From Paragonimus westermani (taxonomy: Eukaryota > Platyhelminthes > Trematoda > Plagiorchiida > Troglotrematidae): 64,000 nucleotides of DNA. The stretch covers positions 26,035-90,034 of the forward strand of contig QNGE01001706.1 in assembly GCA_008508345.1 (NCBI GenBank). The letters run 5' to 3'. Numbering within the stretch: the first letter of the stretch is position 1; every line of letters starts with the position of its first letter. A program made the position numbers and the translations under genes. Positions 25,401-33,840 of the stretch are shown one piece after another. The notes under the pieces are model-generated. The model had not been told where the DNA came from. It worked only from the letters and a program-made list of their open reading frames with translations, and searched no databases.

Positions 25401-28400
25401 TCTCTCTCTCGAACGATGTTTAATTCACACCTTTTAAGCGTACATCAAATTTGTAATGCAGTAGTACTTGATGGGTATGTTGATTCATATTTAGCTTCTT
25501 CGTTTGATCACGATTGTTTACTTGTCATGTGAAACCTCATTCTACAGGAACCCTCGACACAGCTGCTGGTTGGTTTCTTCTTCTGTTTCGGTGTTCATGG
25601 CGTTTGCAGTGGCACAGCGATGACCCAGATGGTCGTGGTGCTTTGTGACTGGGTTGGATCGGCTCGCTTGTCACATTCGCTCGCCCTGACTATGGTTGTG
25701 CTCGGTGTGCTGATCTCACCCGGCCAGTTCGCAGTCGGTTCGTTTCTGCTCTTTCACATTTTCCGGTAGATTCTGACCTGTGCCCACCAGCAATCTCTCA
25801 TCATTGACCTCTGGATCTGGCTTCCGTAGGCATCGTTGTTATCGTATTGTTCGGACTATGTGCAGTACTGGCAATGTTTATAACACTGAAGCGATACACA
25901 CGCACACATGTCACTGTACAATGACTGGTCTAAGTGACACAGCTTGATAATCTGGTCCGGTCTGTTGGTGACAATTGACCTCTGGTTGTTGCTACCACCT
26001 GAAGCATTTTCAGGCCGCCCAGGCTAGATAGAAGTAGGTTGATGGCAGCGTCTCGACCTAAATGCCTGCACCGCTTCGCTTAGCAGTGATGTAATTGACG
26101 ATAGTCTGTTTGCAATTTCAGGCTGCTTAGCCGTCTCTGGTTTCCACCTTTTGATCCACAATCCGTCCAACACCGACGAGCAGTCAACCAGTCGCGGACT
26201 CACGCGCCGGGTGTTTCGACGGTCCCTGTTGTTTAAGCCTGAGCAACCCGATATTAATAAGCTCTCGTGCGAACTAGAATGGGGTGCGTAGCAGCTGAAA
26301 TATCCTCTTATACGGAAGTCAAAAAACCCTGTGACGATTGTCAACATAGGGTAACTAAATTCGGTGTTTAAGCTGATTTCAATTTTGATACTCGCTTACT
26401 TGTGGTAGGATTTAAGAGAACCGTTTTTAAAAAACGTATTACTGATGGGTTCCGGGGGCTTGGTCAGTTACACTTAACTATCACTCACCCTTCTACTCAT
26501 CAGCATTCTTAAAGTACTGCTAATCGTGCAAACTAATGATTGTCCATTAGCGAAAGAATTTGAGCGCTTAGATACAGTGATCCGGTTGTTTCTAATGTGG
26601 GGTCACTGGCTAACGCGGCTACATTATGATAGCGCGGTTGGAGCTCACTTTAAGGCGAGGATGTACACCACTAATGAGGTCGATTCTAGGGCTTCCTTTT
26701 GTAGGAGGCAGATTGGGAAGTCTGTCTGAATACGAAGATTGCGATCAGGTATGAGTGATGTTCAGTATACAAGAACTGTTACTCATCAGTCTTAAGTTCA
26801 TGGACAAAAGAAAATCCGCATGTTGTGGTCTTGTTTCTGTCGGAGTGATGATGATGTAAGCTTGATGTCTTTTCGAGTGTCTTTCTTGCGTCGTTGGCTC
26901 AGCTAAAGAATCTGCATTTTTCACGTGGTAAAAGGATAGAGAAGCCACGACCAACCAATCGTACTTGTAGTTCGACCTCTTTTTGTGACAACACTATAGG
27001 GGGGGGGGCTGTGATCGGTCACTTCTACACCTTAGGCTAACGGTTTCATGTACAGTGGTTCACGAACAGTTATTTCTGAAACCAAAGCCGATTTGAATCG
27101 AATGATTGCGATCGCCTCAGCAAGTCGTGAGAACCTGAGATTAGAACGACAGAGTAAAATCCTGAGTGCATTAGCTGAATCGATTACGCGACCAATACCC
27201 AGGGTGTGTCCGACGATTGTAAAACCGAGCTGTTTTAGCGTTTCGACGACAGCACCGTTTTCCGATACCACGAGCTCATGTAGACTTTGGAGATAAAACA
27301 TCTCTCGCTCACACATCTTTTCCCACAGTTACTTGAAAGTTGGTGAAATACACTGTGAAATGGCACTGACAGGCTAGTCTCTATCGCTTGAGGGAGCTAG
27401 TAGCTTCTGAATCCGGGCGAGCACAAATAGTTAAATGTTTGTGTGGTGCAGTAGTTAGTGTATTCACCACAAGGGATAGTTCTATGTAGATCTTTTTTCT
27501 ACGACTGATTGTGTTATGACCCGGTGGTCGATAATAACGAGAAATGACACCGCACGAATATACGAATCACGAACACTTAGCACAGCGCTTAACGATACCC
27601 GAAAACTCCAAAAGAACACAGAAGACCGTGACCTTTAGCCGAGAATGTATTTGCTCTCAAACCAAAGATAATTTGACAGACCAGCGTTCGCGTATATATA
27701 GCTTTTGAACAGCCTTGGAAGATCCCACTGGAATTAGCCCATCAAAAGTGAAATGGGCCAACCAAAGACAAAGAGGAAACGCGCGCCAGAATTAAGTTTT
27801 AGCACGTTGTGGCGCGAAATGTTGTGAATGTTGGATTGATGTGAAGCCACAACTCCAATTATTGACCACATGGCTTTGCTTTACGCGGTCTTTTAAATAG
27901 AACTATCTTCCTGATGAATTATGAGTGTGTCTAGAAATGACAGGCAATCGTTTGCTCCCAAGTTGCACGTGATCTTCAGGTTGGAGTGATAACTATTTAT
28001 GCGTCTCATTAGACTTTCTGTCATCCGTTTAGGTTGACCGGGTGTTCGTATGTCGTCAACGTAGCGCCTTTCTGCATAAGAAGTTTACTTTGTTCAAAGT
28101 CAACTCTTACTAAGTTTTTAATGTGAAAAATTTTGCTAGGGTGGGTCCTAGTGGATTTCACATGATTACCACACATATTTGACGACAGAACTGATTGAGA
28201 AAACGAAGACTAGCACTTTGAAAGCACTGAGAACATCAGTTTAGGTTTTTCTGTGCGGATTTATTCAAATGGCTCGGGATTTTCGATTTTGGTTTGTACC
28301 ACTTGAACGTCATTCACAGCTGATGACATCGTTCGCTCTCACATAGACTTCAGTTAATTCCTTTCAGAAAAAGATACCCATTCGAGTTTTAGTCTTGTGA

Positions 28401-29946
28401 GAGTTCATCAGTAGTGCACATCCTTTTCACGACCGGGATTTAAACTCCGGCCTTATTTTTCTGAGCACGACGGCACTGTCATGTGCAAATACTCAGTCAC
28501 ATCCGCTTGTGAGTAATGCTCCGATTTCACAACCTCCTCGAGAGCGGCACCACAACTGTTCTGTCAACTCTAGTTAGTGGTCTCAAGACTAACAAGTTGC
28601 AGTCGCAAAAATGATTAGACTGCTTGTGCGATGTTTTGATCACTGGTAGATGTCGACTGATCTTGAGTCTATTTCAGTGTTTGGCTTATTTACTTTTTTG
28701 CGAGAAGACGGATCAGCTGATAATTTACTCACCGTAATAGCGCTGTTAATCGTTTGGCGTGAATGATGAACGGTCACAACTTACACGGCCGCGTGTATCG
28801 AATCTACGGATGAGCGTACATATTACACAGCATAATGTGTGGTTTTTAAGGCAGGAATTTCACTTTTTTAGCCATACTGCTGTGTTCAGCAGTAATTGCA
28901 CTGTTCTTCCGCGTATTCACCAAATCTCTACTTCAACCCACTACAGCTGAGTGCAGTCAGACTCAGTGAAATGCATATATAGCAGAGGCCAACAAATGGC
29001 ATGACAGCCGAATGTTTTTGGTCGTAATCTAACAACCAATCAGGAGGCGATGCAGTGCTAAAGGACAGCGTAAACAATAAACCCATTTGAAAAGAAGTAT
29101 GACTCACTAGACAGGATCACACGGTTTACAACAGGGCGTTGACGATGGAACTTGACTTTGCCAGCACGATCACCAGTTCACTTTCTGAATACCTTTGGAT
29201 GCTTTTACTGTCTAGGGTTTGAACCGATTCTCCAGTATCCCTCATATTACCCAATATGCGACACACCATCAGACGCTTGCAGTCTGTTGTGTGGTTTCTG
29301 CAGCCTGAGAGCGAAGATGTATATGTAACACATTATGCCACAGGGTGATGGATATCGTGTTACTTGTACGTGTGTGTCGAACCCCACTTTTGTTATGCCG
29401 TCTGTGGTGGTGATGAGGATAGTCCTGTGTTTATCAGTCAGATTGTTCATAAGTGAAATCTGTTTAGGTTCTCTTATCTTTTCTGTGTGAACAACTCTTG
29501 CATGCTCTGACTCAACGACAACCACGCCTTTCTCTCTTCCAGGCTACTTGGCGGACGTGACGGGCAATTATGTGTGGCCGTTGCGGCTGTGTATGTTCAT
29601 TCTGTTGACTGCAGGGGCCTGTTTACTCATGGAATTCCCCGTGCGCTGGTTCTTCTCACGTCGATACGGACCAGTGGAAAAGGTCAACGGCCCGACAAGT
29701 TCGACGTGCTTAACGCACAAGACTACGTTGGTCGTTGAAAACGGCACGGAATTGGACGAGCCTCCACCCAATCCGTCCCAATGTTGGGGTGTGGTGTATT
29801 CGGACTCAGATACCGATTCGGAACAACCCACACATTGTTTGCAACCTGGCATGCTCCCTGTTCCTACCTCGGTCGATAGGCATTCTTCGGCTCTGTTTAC
29901 CTGTCCCCAAGAGCGTAATTCGGAAACGCGAAATGATCTGATGTAG
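1339..29946 (+). CDS. Monocarboxylate transporter-like protein (SLC16/MFS), 7 exons, 5' partial
   Basis: Exons at 1339-1482, 7110-7253, 8463-8937, 18544-18793, 24480-24695, 25548-25737 and 29543-29946 join in matching phases to 606 codons plus a TAG stop. The product is a major facilitator superfamily protein of the monocarboxylate transporter type, expected in the plasma membrane with 12 helices and carrying small organic anions with protons; the substrate cannot be read from sequence. Family marks are the GGLAKSYG and FQEEFQSGSA region in exon 1, the second SLC16 signature (GRCFRRYLGLANG, about residues 111-123), GDIGDVSVSFIAPTHGTKLG in exon 4, DLVARLGVGWLTDR in exon 5 and CSGTAMTQMVVVLCDW in exon 6. 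A basic loop (LRRRLLRKARR) lies between the two six-helix halves and the tail after the last helix is hydrophilic. Only the first helix region is missing, off the left edge. Confidence 0.93.
1483..7109 (+). other. Transporter intron 1, no gene seen
   Basis: The 5.6-kb intron holds only short frames without recognisable domains. A tRNA-B-box-like string (GGTTCCGATCC, about 1858) may be an old SINE trace but is too decayed to call. Confidence 0.6.
7110..7253 (+). CDS. Transporter exon 2 in window
   Basis: The acceptor is ATCAG at 7105-7109 and the proposed donor is GTGGGT at 7254. The two leading bases complete Ser with the single base left by exon 1. The exon then reads through QRYGSRPVVVAGALGSC and a hydrophobic helix to AVGVGV, the helix 2-3 region. 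The donor is the only canonical GT that leaves the phase needed by exon 3. Confidence 0.85.
7254..8462 (+). other. Transporter intron 2, no gene seen
   Basis: The intron has GT...AG borders and a T-rich tract before the acceptor at 8461-8462. Nothing else is recognised in it. Confidence 0.7.
8463..8937 (+). CDS. Transporter exon 3 in window
   Basis: This is the longest exon (475 nt), from TTCAG to the donor GTAAGT at 8938. It encodes GASLSCIYF, the SLC16 signature GRCFRRYLGLANGISVAG, SVGQMAFPSLLTY and helix 6 ending in ALMPRYI. It then enters the cytoplasmic loop rich in Arg and Lys followed by acidic residues. It ends in phase 2. Confidence 0.93.
9168..9345 (-). repeat. RTE LINE 3'-tail-like fragment
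   Basis: The block begins with cagcaatacaccagtggttc and shares word order with 20087-20290 (cagcaatacatcaatggttc, then an A-rich tract and an acaaacaaccg/acaacacaaccg end). That second block follows the antisense RTE reading frame, so this is probably another decayed RTE 3' tail. Similarity is moderate and was judged by eye. Confidence 0.4.
15262..15390 (-). repeat. SINE fragment (minus orientation)
   Basis: The words gtgatctcatattggacac and gcgctcaactgcattcgctt match, with changes, the head-proximal end of the clearer minus-oriented SINE at 42097-42400 (attgacctcatattaggcac; cgctcaaccactttcgctt). Confidence 0.4.
15596..15735 (+). repeat. SINE tail fragment (plus orientation)
   Basis: The segment agtgcttctcgaaaggggct and its surroundings match the body of the SINE copy at 32030-32263 (agtgcttcttttcgaaagag). 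The tRNA-like head is not preserved here. Confidence 0.45.
16767..16780 (+). repeat. Left copy of a 14-bp direct repeat (likely target-site duplication)
   Basis: ATATGACCGTTGTG is repeated in the same orientation at 18451-18464, on the far side of the Penelope-like structure. This is the arrangement expected of a target-site duplication. Confidence 0.7.
16804..17091 (-). repeat. Left 288-bp arm of inverted repeat
   Basis: This is the reverse complement of 18164-18451. The outer boundary is sharp: the bases outside 16804 differ from those outside 18451. The inner boundary of the right arm is cut by the gap, so the true repeat may be longer. Confidence 0.95.
16833..16871 (-). ncRNA. Hammerhead ribozyme motif, type I (left arm)
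   Basis: This is the mirror copy of the motif at 18384-18422, read on the minus strand with all core bases intact. It lies about 80 nt downstream of the reading-frame stop (16953). Predicted self-cleavage falls between 16838 and 16837 on the minus-strand transcript. Confidence 0.8.
16953..17208 (-). pseudogene. Penelope-like element reading frame, C-terminal fragment
   Basis: This is an open minus-strand frame of 84 codons plus a TAA stop, cut upstream by the gap. It contains LPENGNVSETHK, SSVARHVLTTGHV, AFKILLRHSNPRFLRFAEA and INRLKPALCVQKQLFVNLTL. The spacing of His, Gly-His, Arg and Glu and the ending in ...LPWT fit the GIY-YIG endonuclease tail of Penelope-like elements. A divergent second copy with the same order of motifs lies at 27032-27316. 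The element would use the nuclease to nick target DNA and prime reverse transcription; no reverse transcriptase is visible because of the gap. The family call rests on motif recognition, not a database search. Confidence 0.7.
17209..18163. other. Assembly gap (955 N)
   Basis: A run of undetermined bases lies inside the Penelope-like structure. Long open frames through it exist only because N codons are not stops. Confidence 1.
18164..18302 (+). pseudogene. Penelope-like element frame, second (inverted) C-terminal fragment
   Basis: From 18166 this reads CAFKILLRHSNPRFLRFAEA and then the same Arg-Leu-Lys-Pro and LPWT ending as the left arm, stopping at TAA 18300-18302. An ATG overlaps the stop (TAATG). 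The 5' side is lost in the gap. Its identity to the left copy shows the two fragments come from the same element or insertion event. Confidence 0.7.
18384..18422 (+). ncRNA. Hammerhead ribozyme motif, type I (right arm)
   Basis: The parts in order are stem I strand TGGTA (18384-18388), core CTGATGA (18389-18395), a minimal stem II GTCAATAC with a four-base loop (18396-18403), core GAAA (18404-18407), a short stem III TGC-TT-GCA extended by the A-U pair of the core (18408-18416), the cleavage-site C (18417) and stem I strand TACCA (18418-18422), which pairs with TGGTA. Every invariant core base of the hammerhead is present. Penelope-like elements are known to carry hammerhead ribozymes with short stem III in their terminal repeats, which fits the setting. 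The ribozyme would self-cleave the transcript after 18417. Confidence 0.82.
18451..18464 (+). repeat. Right copy of a 14-bp direct repeat (likely target-site duplication)
   Basis: This is the same 14 bases as 16767-16780. Host intron sequence resumes after it and runs into the exon acceptor at 18541-18543. Confidence 0.7.
18544..18793 (+). CDS. Transporter exon 4 in window
   Basis: The acceptor is CATTCAG; one base completes Gln left split by exon 3, and the exon ends in phase 0 before GTGAGT at 18794. It encodes the end of the cytoplasmic loop and the start of the C-terminal half, including the block GDIGDVSVSFIAPTHGTKLG. An internal GTGAGT at 18735 would be a cryptic donor, but the protein continues through it in frame. 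Confidence 0.92.
18794..20249 (+). other. Transporter intron 4, left part, nothing recognised
   Basis: Only short chance frames are present. A (TCA)n microsatellite of about six units lies near 20068-20087, next to the RTE tail. Confidence 0.6.
20087..20580 (-). mobile_element. RTE-like LINE fragment, 3' end, antisense to the transporter
   Basis: On the minus strand from about 20578 the sequence reads VGNEVEARISKARAIFANLR, then HLWRLRGISLKLKGR, AVLLYGSDTWPLRVEDV and FDHRCLRSIARI. This is the region after the reverse transcriptase domain of RTE-clade LINEs. The frame degenerates after an undetermined base at 20323, and a pyrimidine-rich tail (antisense, 20087-20270) follows. It is dead and 5'-truncated. 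Confidence 0.88.
20727..20891 (+). CDS. Orphan exon-like ORF of unknown function
   Basis: The segment sits between a possible acceptor (ACACCCAG, 20719-20726) and a strong donor GTAAGT (20892). From an ATG at 20729 it encodes 54 residues beginning MLEGGRNYIWDARIRNNL, without stops and with mixed, globular-looking composition. It is not part of the transporter, whose exons join in phase without it. It may be an exon of a gene nested in intron 4, a captured exon, or chance. I do not recognise the family. Confidence 0.28.
20892..21770 (+). other. Transporter intron 4, middle, nothing recognised
   Basis: AT-rich sequence without open frames of note. Confidence 0.6.
21771..21978 (+). repeat. 104-bp tandem duplication inside the RTE fragment
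   Basis: Copies at 21771-21874 and 21875-21978 differ at two positions as read. The unit covers the start of the visible RT frame (FDSIDRPTLLDCLP). Confidence 0.93.
21771..23110 (+). mobile_element. RTE-like LINE fragment (RT C-half to 3' end), plus strand
   Basis: Broken frames read in order FDSIDRPTLLDCLP, FTISDGVRQVC, SSSFVVDEILECALIDC and CQFGMVFASAKYRVLLQ (reverse transcriptase). Next come VERFLYLESFVGSG, FVNLRHPWHGYDLSLSVKGR and VFYHRCLRKF. The last block, TLNVASVGRSRLPNWGPKKS with HMTDSRSQWHLRC after it, is the C-terminal region of RTE LINEs. The catalytic Asp-Asp motif is absent: the expected YADD position reads as YVGNIV. Several frameshifts and stops make it inactive. A pyrimidine-rich 3' tail follows 23010. 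It lies 1.2 kb from an oppositely oriented RTE fragment. Confidence 0.9.
23111..24479 (+). other. Transporter intron 4, right part, nothing recognised
   Basis: The stretch contains a T10 run near 23647 and ends in a T-rich tract before the acceptor at 24478-24479. No domain-bearing frame is visible. Confidence 0.6.
24480..24695 (+). CDS. Transporter exon 5 in window
   Basis: The acceptor is CACTCAG and the donor GTGCGT (24696); the exon is phase 0 at both ends, 72 codons. It encodes the helix 8-9 region: AVSGAVDLVARLGVGWLTDR, the basic turn CAGRRG, and ILLAMVWVITGLNALGFAEL. It ends in a hydrophilic loop at DPDSLH. Confidence 0.92.
24696..25547 (+). other. Transporter intron 5, nothing recognised
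   Basis: GT...AG borders (GTGCGT; TTCTACAG). No repeats or genes seen. Confidence 0.7.
25548..25737 (+). CDS. Transporter exon 6 in window
   Basis: It begins in phase 0 after TCTACAG and ends in phase 1 before GTTCGT (25738). It encodes two hydrophobic helices around CSGTAMTQMVVVLCDWVGSA, then LTMVVLGVLISPGQFAVG, the helix 10-11 region of SLC16 transporters. Confidence 0.92.
26555..26800 (+). repeat. SINE copy, degenerate (plus orientation)
   Basis: A head-like stretch (ggtcactggctaacgcggct ... gcgcggttggagctc) is followed by the body words attgggaagtctgtctgaat and gatcaggtatgagtgatgtt and the tail tactcatcag. The order is the same as in the best copy at 32030-32263, with many substitutions. 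Confidence 0.6.
27032..27316 (-). pseudogene. Second Penelope-like element fragment (C-terminal)
   Basis: The minus-strand frame contains ENGAVVETLKQLGF, IVGHTLGIGRVIDSANALRI, LLCRSNLRFSRLAEAIAI and RFKSALV, in the same order and spacing as 16953-17208 (ENGNVSETHK, TTGHVTDPYCAFKI, LLRHSNPRFLRFAEAVAI, RLKPAL). It is a divergent, older copy with no hammerhead motif in the 300 nt downstream, so the two copies are not recent duplicates. No reverse transcriptase was found upstream. Confidence 0.68.
28335..28520 (-). repeat. SINE copy (minus orientation)
   Basis: It contains cgaccgggatttaaactccg, the reverse complement of a tRNA-like B box, in the same context as cagccgggatttgaactccg of the copy at 42097-42400. 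The flanking words cacatccgcttgtgagtaat also match. Confidence 0.6.
29543..29946 (+). CDS. Transporter terminal exon (exon 7 in window)
   Basis: After CTTCCAG, two bases complete Gly from exon 6; the frame then encodes YLADVTGNYVWPLRLCMFIL and the last helix through ACLLMEFPVRWFF. A hydrophilic tail of about 90 residues follows, rich in Ser, Thr, Pro and acidic residues (YSDSDTDSEQ), to TAG at 29944-29946. The tail is presumably cytoplasmic. Confidence 0.93.
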
Positions 29947-30702
29947 GCGTTTCAGTCTCACTTCTCTCCTGAACCATTTTTAACCAGCTGTCTTCTCATT
30001 TTTGATTTTTTACTCCACTCTATGAACAGAATGTTTTTTTCCGGTGGTACTTGTTCCCAGAACGTTTCGGGATGACTTTCTTACCTGCTTCCAGTTGATT
30101 GCGTGTATACACAAACGCTCAGGTGGTTTAATCAAGCACATCTCGATATTTTTTCTGCTACATCTCATTCCAACAGTTTGTCTGTAATTTTTCGCGAATT
30201 ACTCCGGTTACCGTGTTTGCCAGTTGGAGCTCACTTGTTCACTCACCTCTGTTACCATTTCCCGATTTCATACGGGTCTGCTATCTTGCCTATCTTGCTT
30301 GTGTACATGTTTGTTGTATACGTACCTCACTCGCTGTAATTTTGTTCATTTAAGGTTTTCAACTAAATACGATTCTCCCCCTTAATTAAGGCGTATCGGA
30401 TACTGCCCAACATGTCTGTTTCTGTACCTGTCCTCTCCGGATAAGCCACTAGTGCTAACCACATATTTCCGTATGAAAAAAAATAAATCAAGCTTCGGTT
30501 CGTAGGTTTTTCCGTTTCAATCCTATCCTGATATTTTGTTCGACTGTTTCTGTGGTTGTTTGACCAAAGTTCAATGCTTATTCTTTTACGTGAGATGATT
30601 ATTCGATGCCAAAGTGCACGCTCGGAATGAGAAACGTTTGACTAAACTGCTTTATACAGCCTATAGATAGTACCCTTCTCGACTTCCGTATTATTGATTC
30701 AC
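29947..30702. other. Transporter 3' UTR and convergent intergenic spacer
   Basis: This is the T-rich trailer of the transporter, with a poly(A) signal at 30482-30487, then about 215 bp to the end of the opposing gene at 30703. No other gene is seen. Confidence 0.6.
30482..30487 (+). promoter_or_regulatory. Candidate poly(A) signal of the transporter gene
   Basis: AATAAA lies about 540 bp after the stop codon and is the only exact copy noticed between the stop and the convergent gene. Confidence 0.55.
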
Positions 30703-30828
30703 CTATTTCAATGTGAGACAGCGTTTTTCACGTGAACGGCTTGCTGAAAATTGAGTTGTTCCATTTTCAGCTGTATACCACCACTCGATCGCAAATTTCA
30801 CATTTGGGTAAGCTTTTTGGATAGCCCA
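30703..30828 (-). CDS. Terminal exon of the unrecognised convergent gene
   Basis: It begins WAIQKAYPNVKF after a CTGAAAG acceptor and ends with TAG at 30703-30705. The acceptor is weak, but the phase is right and the exon is open throughout. Confidence 0.42.
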   Translation of the reverse strand, partial: WAIQKAYPNVKFAIEWWYTAENGTTQFSASRSREKRCLTLK

Positions 30829-31177
30829 CTTTCAGTGTGAAAACTAGGCGTGTTTCATTTCTGTCAGAACAGGCTACGCAGCCGTGTGTGTGTGCATGGG
30901 AGGACCGGCTTACGTTTTGTAGAGGATCGGCCTTGGAGCGTGATGCTAATGCGCGGTGGACACAGTGTGAACGGGATTTCAGCCATGCCCGAGTGGTTGT
31001 TCGACCCACGTTGGTGTGTGGGAGACGGTGTGCGTAGGAGGCCATCAACCCACTGATCTCGTACGCGCGCAATACATTCCACGCCTTTTCAAATTCACCA
31101 ACCGGATCTTCCCCGGCTGAACCACAAAAATGCTTCTGGATGTGTTTTGCGTGCTTCGCAACATCTGGGAATCCTTC
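30703..31177 (-). CDS. Unrecognised protein, last two exons (3' end of a convergent gene)
   Basis: Two minus-strand exons, 30914-31177 (88 codons, phase 0 at both ends) and 30703-30828 (41 codons plus TAG), have an acceptor TTTCCACAG, a donor GTAAGC, an acceptor CTGAAAG and matching phases. The first encodes FPDVAKHAKHIQKHFCGSAG, then FEKAWNVLRAYEISGLMASY and a basic His/Arg-rich stretch. The second encodes WAIQKAYPNVKFAIEWWYTA and a basic tail. No signal peptide or membrane segment is visible, and I recognise no family. The gene would run tail-to-tail with the transporter. It is not the end of the synaptotagmin-like gene, whose stop is at 36189, and no upstream exon was found in 31178-36188. 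Confidence 0.5.
30914..31177 (-). CDS. Penultimate exon of the unrecognised convergent gene
   Basis: A 264-nt symmetrical exon between TTTCCACAG and GTAAGC, open throughout, with well-mixed amino-acid use. The opposite-strand frames here look random. Confidence 0.5.
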
Positions 31178-31926
31178 CTGTGGAAATTTTAAATCAAAAG
31201 TCTCATCTGTACTTCACACTAACCGAAACACTGTAGACTGCCTCATTTATCACTGATTCATGGTTTTGTTACAGCTTCATTTTCCCATTTCCGCTGCAAC
31301 TCGTCTGTTCACCTCCGGTTGTTCTATTGAGGAAGTCTTCTTTTCGTTGCACTTCGCGTTCTGATGGTTCACACCTACTAGAAGGTACACATGTGTGTTT
31401 CACGAGATGTCGTTAATCCTTATTGTAACTTGGGAATTCAAATTGAAGCCGAAACGATGCGTGCGCGTTTTTCTTGCCACGCCTTTGCTAATTTTGGACA
31501 TGACAACCACCACATTCCCTAAGTGAAATGTTCAAATTTTTATTAGCCGACGATCGCCACGTTATTCAAAAATCATAGTTGGCTTCATGAAACATTCCCA
31601 CTCGGTACTTGTAGCTTTACGAGTGTGATTGGCAAATTGTTGTTCCTAAACACTCTTGTCTTGATCGCAACTCGGAATAGTTGCTAACTTTTCATTGCTT
31701 ATTAGTACCGATTACTGAGATACTGAAGGGGTTTTCGAATGCATGAGCTAGTCCTGGAATTCGTAAGGTTTAATGATCACTAAAATTCCCTTTGGCAATT
31801 ACTGTGACGCTCATTACTATGTTCATTTCGCATCGTGTATCAACAATTAATAATTCGTTGCTTTCTGTGTCTGTCATTCTGTTTTTTCTCTCGAAATTCC
31901 AGCACGTTGGCATTACGCAGAATTTT
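31178..31926. other. No gene seen
   Basis: AT-rich sequence with short chance frames only; probably an intron of the convergent gene. Confidence 0.5.
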
Positions 31927-32263
31927 CAAGTTGAACATCACGCACATTTGATCGCAGCCTCAGCATTCAGATAAACTTTCCAGCCAGCCTGTTTAGAAAA
32001 GAAGCACTAAACTCGGGTTTCGATCTCATTGGAACGTGGTCATTAGAGCAGTGGTTAACACGGTTACCCCATGAAAGCGTGGCCGGAGTTCGAATCCCGG
32101 TCTTGGCAAGATACGGACTATTGACGGGCTCTAATGTGAGCGGAACTCGATTTTAGTGCTTCTTTTCGAAAGAGGCTGGCCGGAAAATCTGAATGCGAAG
32201 GCTGCGATCAAATATGAGTGATGTTCAACTTGGAAATAAATCAAACCCCCGACTACTCATCAG
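31927..32263. repeat. tRNA-headed SINE with an inverted partner (foldback pair)
   Basis: A full plus-strand copy (about 32030-32263) starts with a tRNA-like head: an A-box-like tagagcagtggttaacacgg near 32044, and a B box GAGTTCGAATCCCGG at 32086-32100. The body and the tail ctactcatcag follow. Directly before it, 31927-32037 is the body of another copy in the opposite direction. The two bodies (31927-32037 and 32129-32237) form an imperfect inverted repeat of about 110 bp around a loop of about 90 bp that holds the tRNA-like part. Polymerase III promoter boxes are the usual drivers of such elements. Confidence 0.75.
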
Positions 32264-32275
32264 TAATTATGTAAA

Positions 32276-33840
32276 ATGTTAACTAATGCTAATCGGACCT
32301 TATCAGGTTCACCATCCACCTTAGCTTTCTTCCAGTCATAACAATGCAATGATGAGAATTGATCTCGAGGTTTGTTACTCCAATCAAGCTAGTTCGAAAT
32401 GGGTTAGAACTACTGCACTTTTTGTTAATCATTCAAGGGGCCATAACAGTGCAAGAGATTAATTTAGGCAGTTCCCAAGACTAGATCGGCTGTGTTGTCG
32501 AAAGTGGTGATCGGTATGCGGGATACCATACAGCATATTAAAGCAACGAGACAGTTGGAACTCTTGTGAGTGAAGTCACTATATAGTCTATCTGCCTAAG
32601 ACAAGCGTTTACCACAACGAGAAGGAAATCGCCTAGCGATCACTCCCTTTACCGGCCACCTTCACATAGTTATCTTTATCTGTGTAGTCGTCGAAATCGA
32701 GCCCCTCTATTTTTCTGTTCGAAACATTACCAAAAATTGTCGAGCGGTTTGCTTTATTGGTGGTCACAGTCTGAATACTGCTGTTACCTGTTTGACGAGA
32801 ACCTTATAGCAAGGTTCATCTGTCCAAGGACTGTAGTCATTACGAACTATGACCTCGGATGATCGTCTTTCTACGAAGGAGCAAAGGGCATGCGTTTCAG
32901 TAACACCAAGCGGTTTTTGCATTCGCAAAATGGTGACAACCGGCGAAATGGTGGACGGCTGTTTTGACCACGTACACCATTAATTCGAATCCATGACCCG
33001 TGAATAAGCGGCATACAGTAGTTGAAACAACTGTCCACTAGAGCATGGTGTCGCGGTCACCGGGGTTTACGTGAAGGTATGCGGACTAGCTTCTTTAGCT
33101 GTTACAACCTTTAAAGGATCTACGTCTTTTCAACTGCCTGAACATGTGCTACTAGTGTAAAATCGAGGCTGTGGCGCAACGTTTTATAGTTTACTACTGC
33201 TGGATGAAGCGATAATCAATTCGTGATTCAAGGGCGGAGGATGTTTCACAAGTCTTAAAACTTGCACAATAACTTACGATGGTTACATCCGTTTGTAAAC
33301 ATTATGTGGACACAGCCTACCAGTGTGTGCTCTAGCGCAGCTTAAGGTGCCGATCGAATCCATCCAAATCCAGAATCCTTGCGTGATTACTGCACATGTC
33401 TTTGATGCCGAGTAAGATAAACAACAGTTAACCAAGATCCGACTAATGCGGAAATGAAATTTGGCTGTATTTACTGCAGGAAGTGGCCAACTCACTGACT
33501 GATGGCATGTGCCAGTAGAGCTGTCGCTTTGGACTAACACCACTCATCTCTAGGTTCTACTCTGCTAGATAATTTTACCTAGTCACGTCATGCTGATAGA
33601 ACTAGGTTTGAACCGGTAACAGTCTGCTCTCGGAACACGAAATTTACCAGTCTAAACTCCGTTTGGATATTTCCTGCCTGTAGTCGAGGTAATTCTAGGT
33701 TCTGGATTATTGAGTTGAGGGAAAGCCACATGAAACACTAACTCCAGCCTGAATTAACCTGACTACGCTAAGCCATCTGTTGCTATGCGGATCAGTGCAA
33801 GTCGTCTATCACATTTACTCGTCAAATATGAATTTCCGTG
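32276..33840. other. No gene seen
   Basis: Short frames only. Possible tRNA-like scraps near 32985-33060 and 33600-33655 (aggtttgaaccggtaac) are too decayed to call. Confidence 0.5.

Larger units (their letters stand above)
25738..29542 (+). other. Transporter intron 6
   Basis: The 3.8-kb intron carries a SINE copy (26555-26800), an antisense Penelope-like fragment (27032-27316), a minus-strand SINE (28335-28520) and a G-rich homopolymer run at about 26999-27008. No host exon was recognised between them. Confidence 0.6.

Noticed and set aside
32040..32105. Functional tRNA gene
   Set aside because: A- and B-box-like strings are present, but the stems do not pair as a tRNA and the unit is followed by the repeated SINE body.
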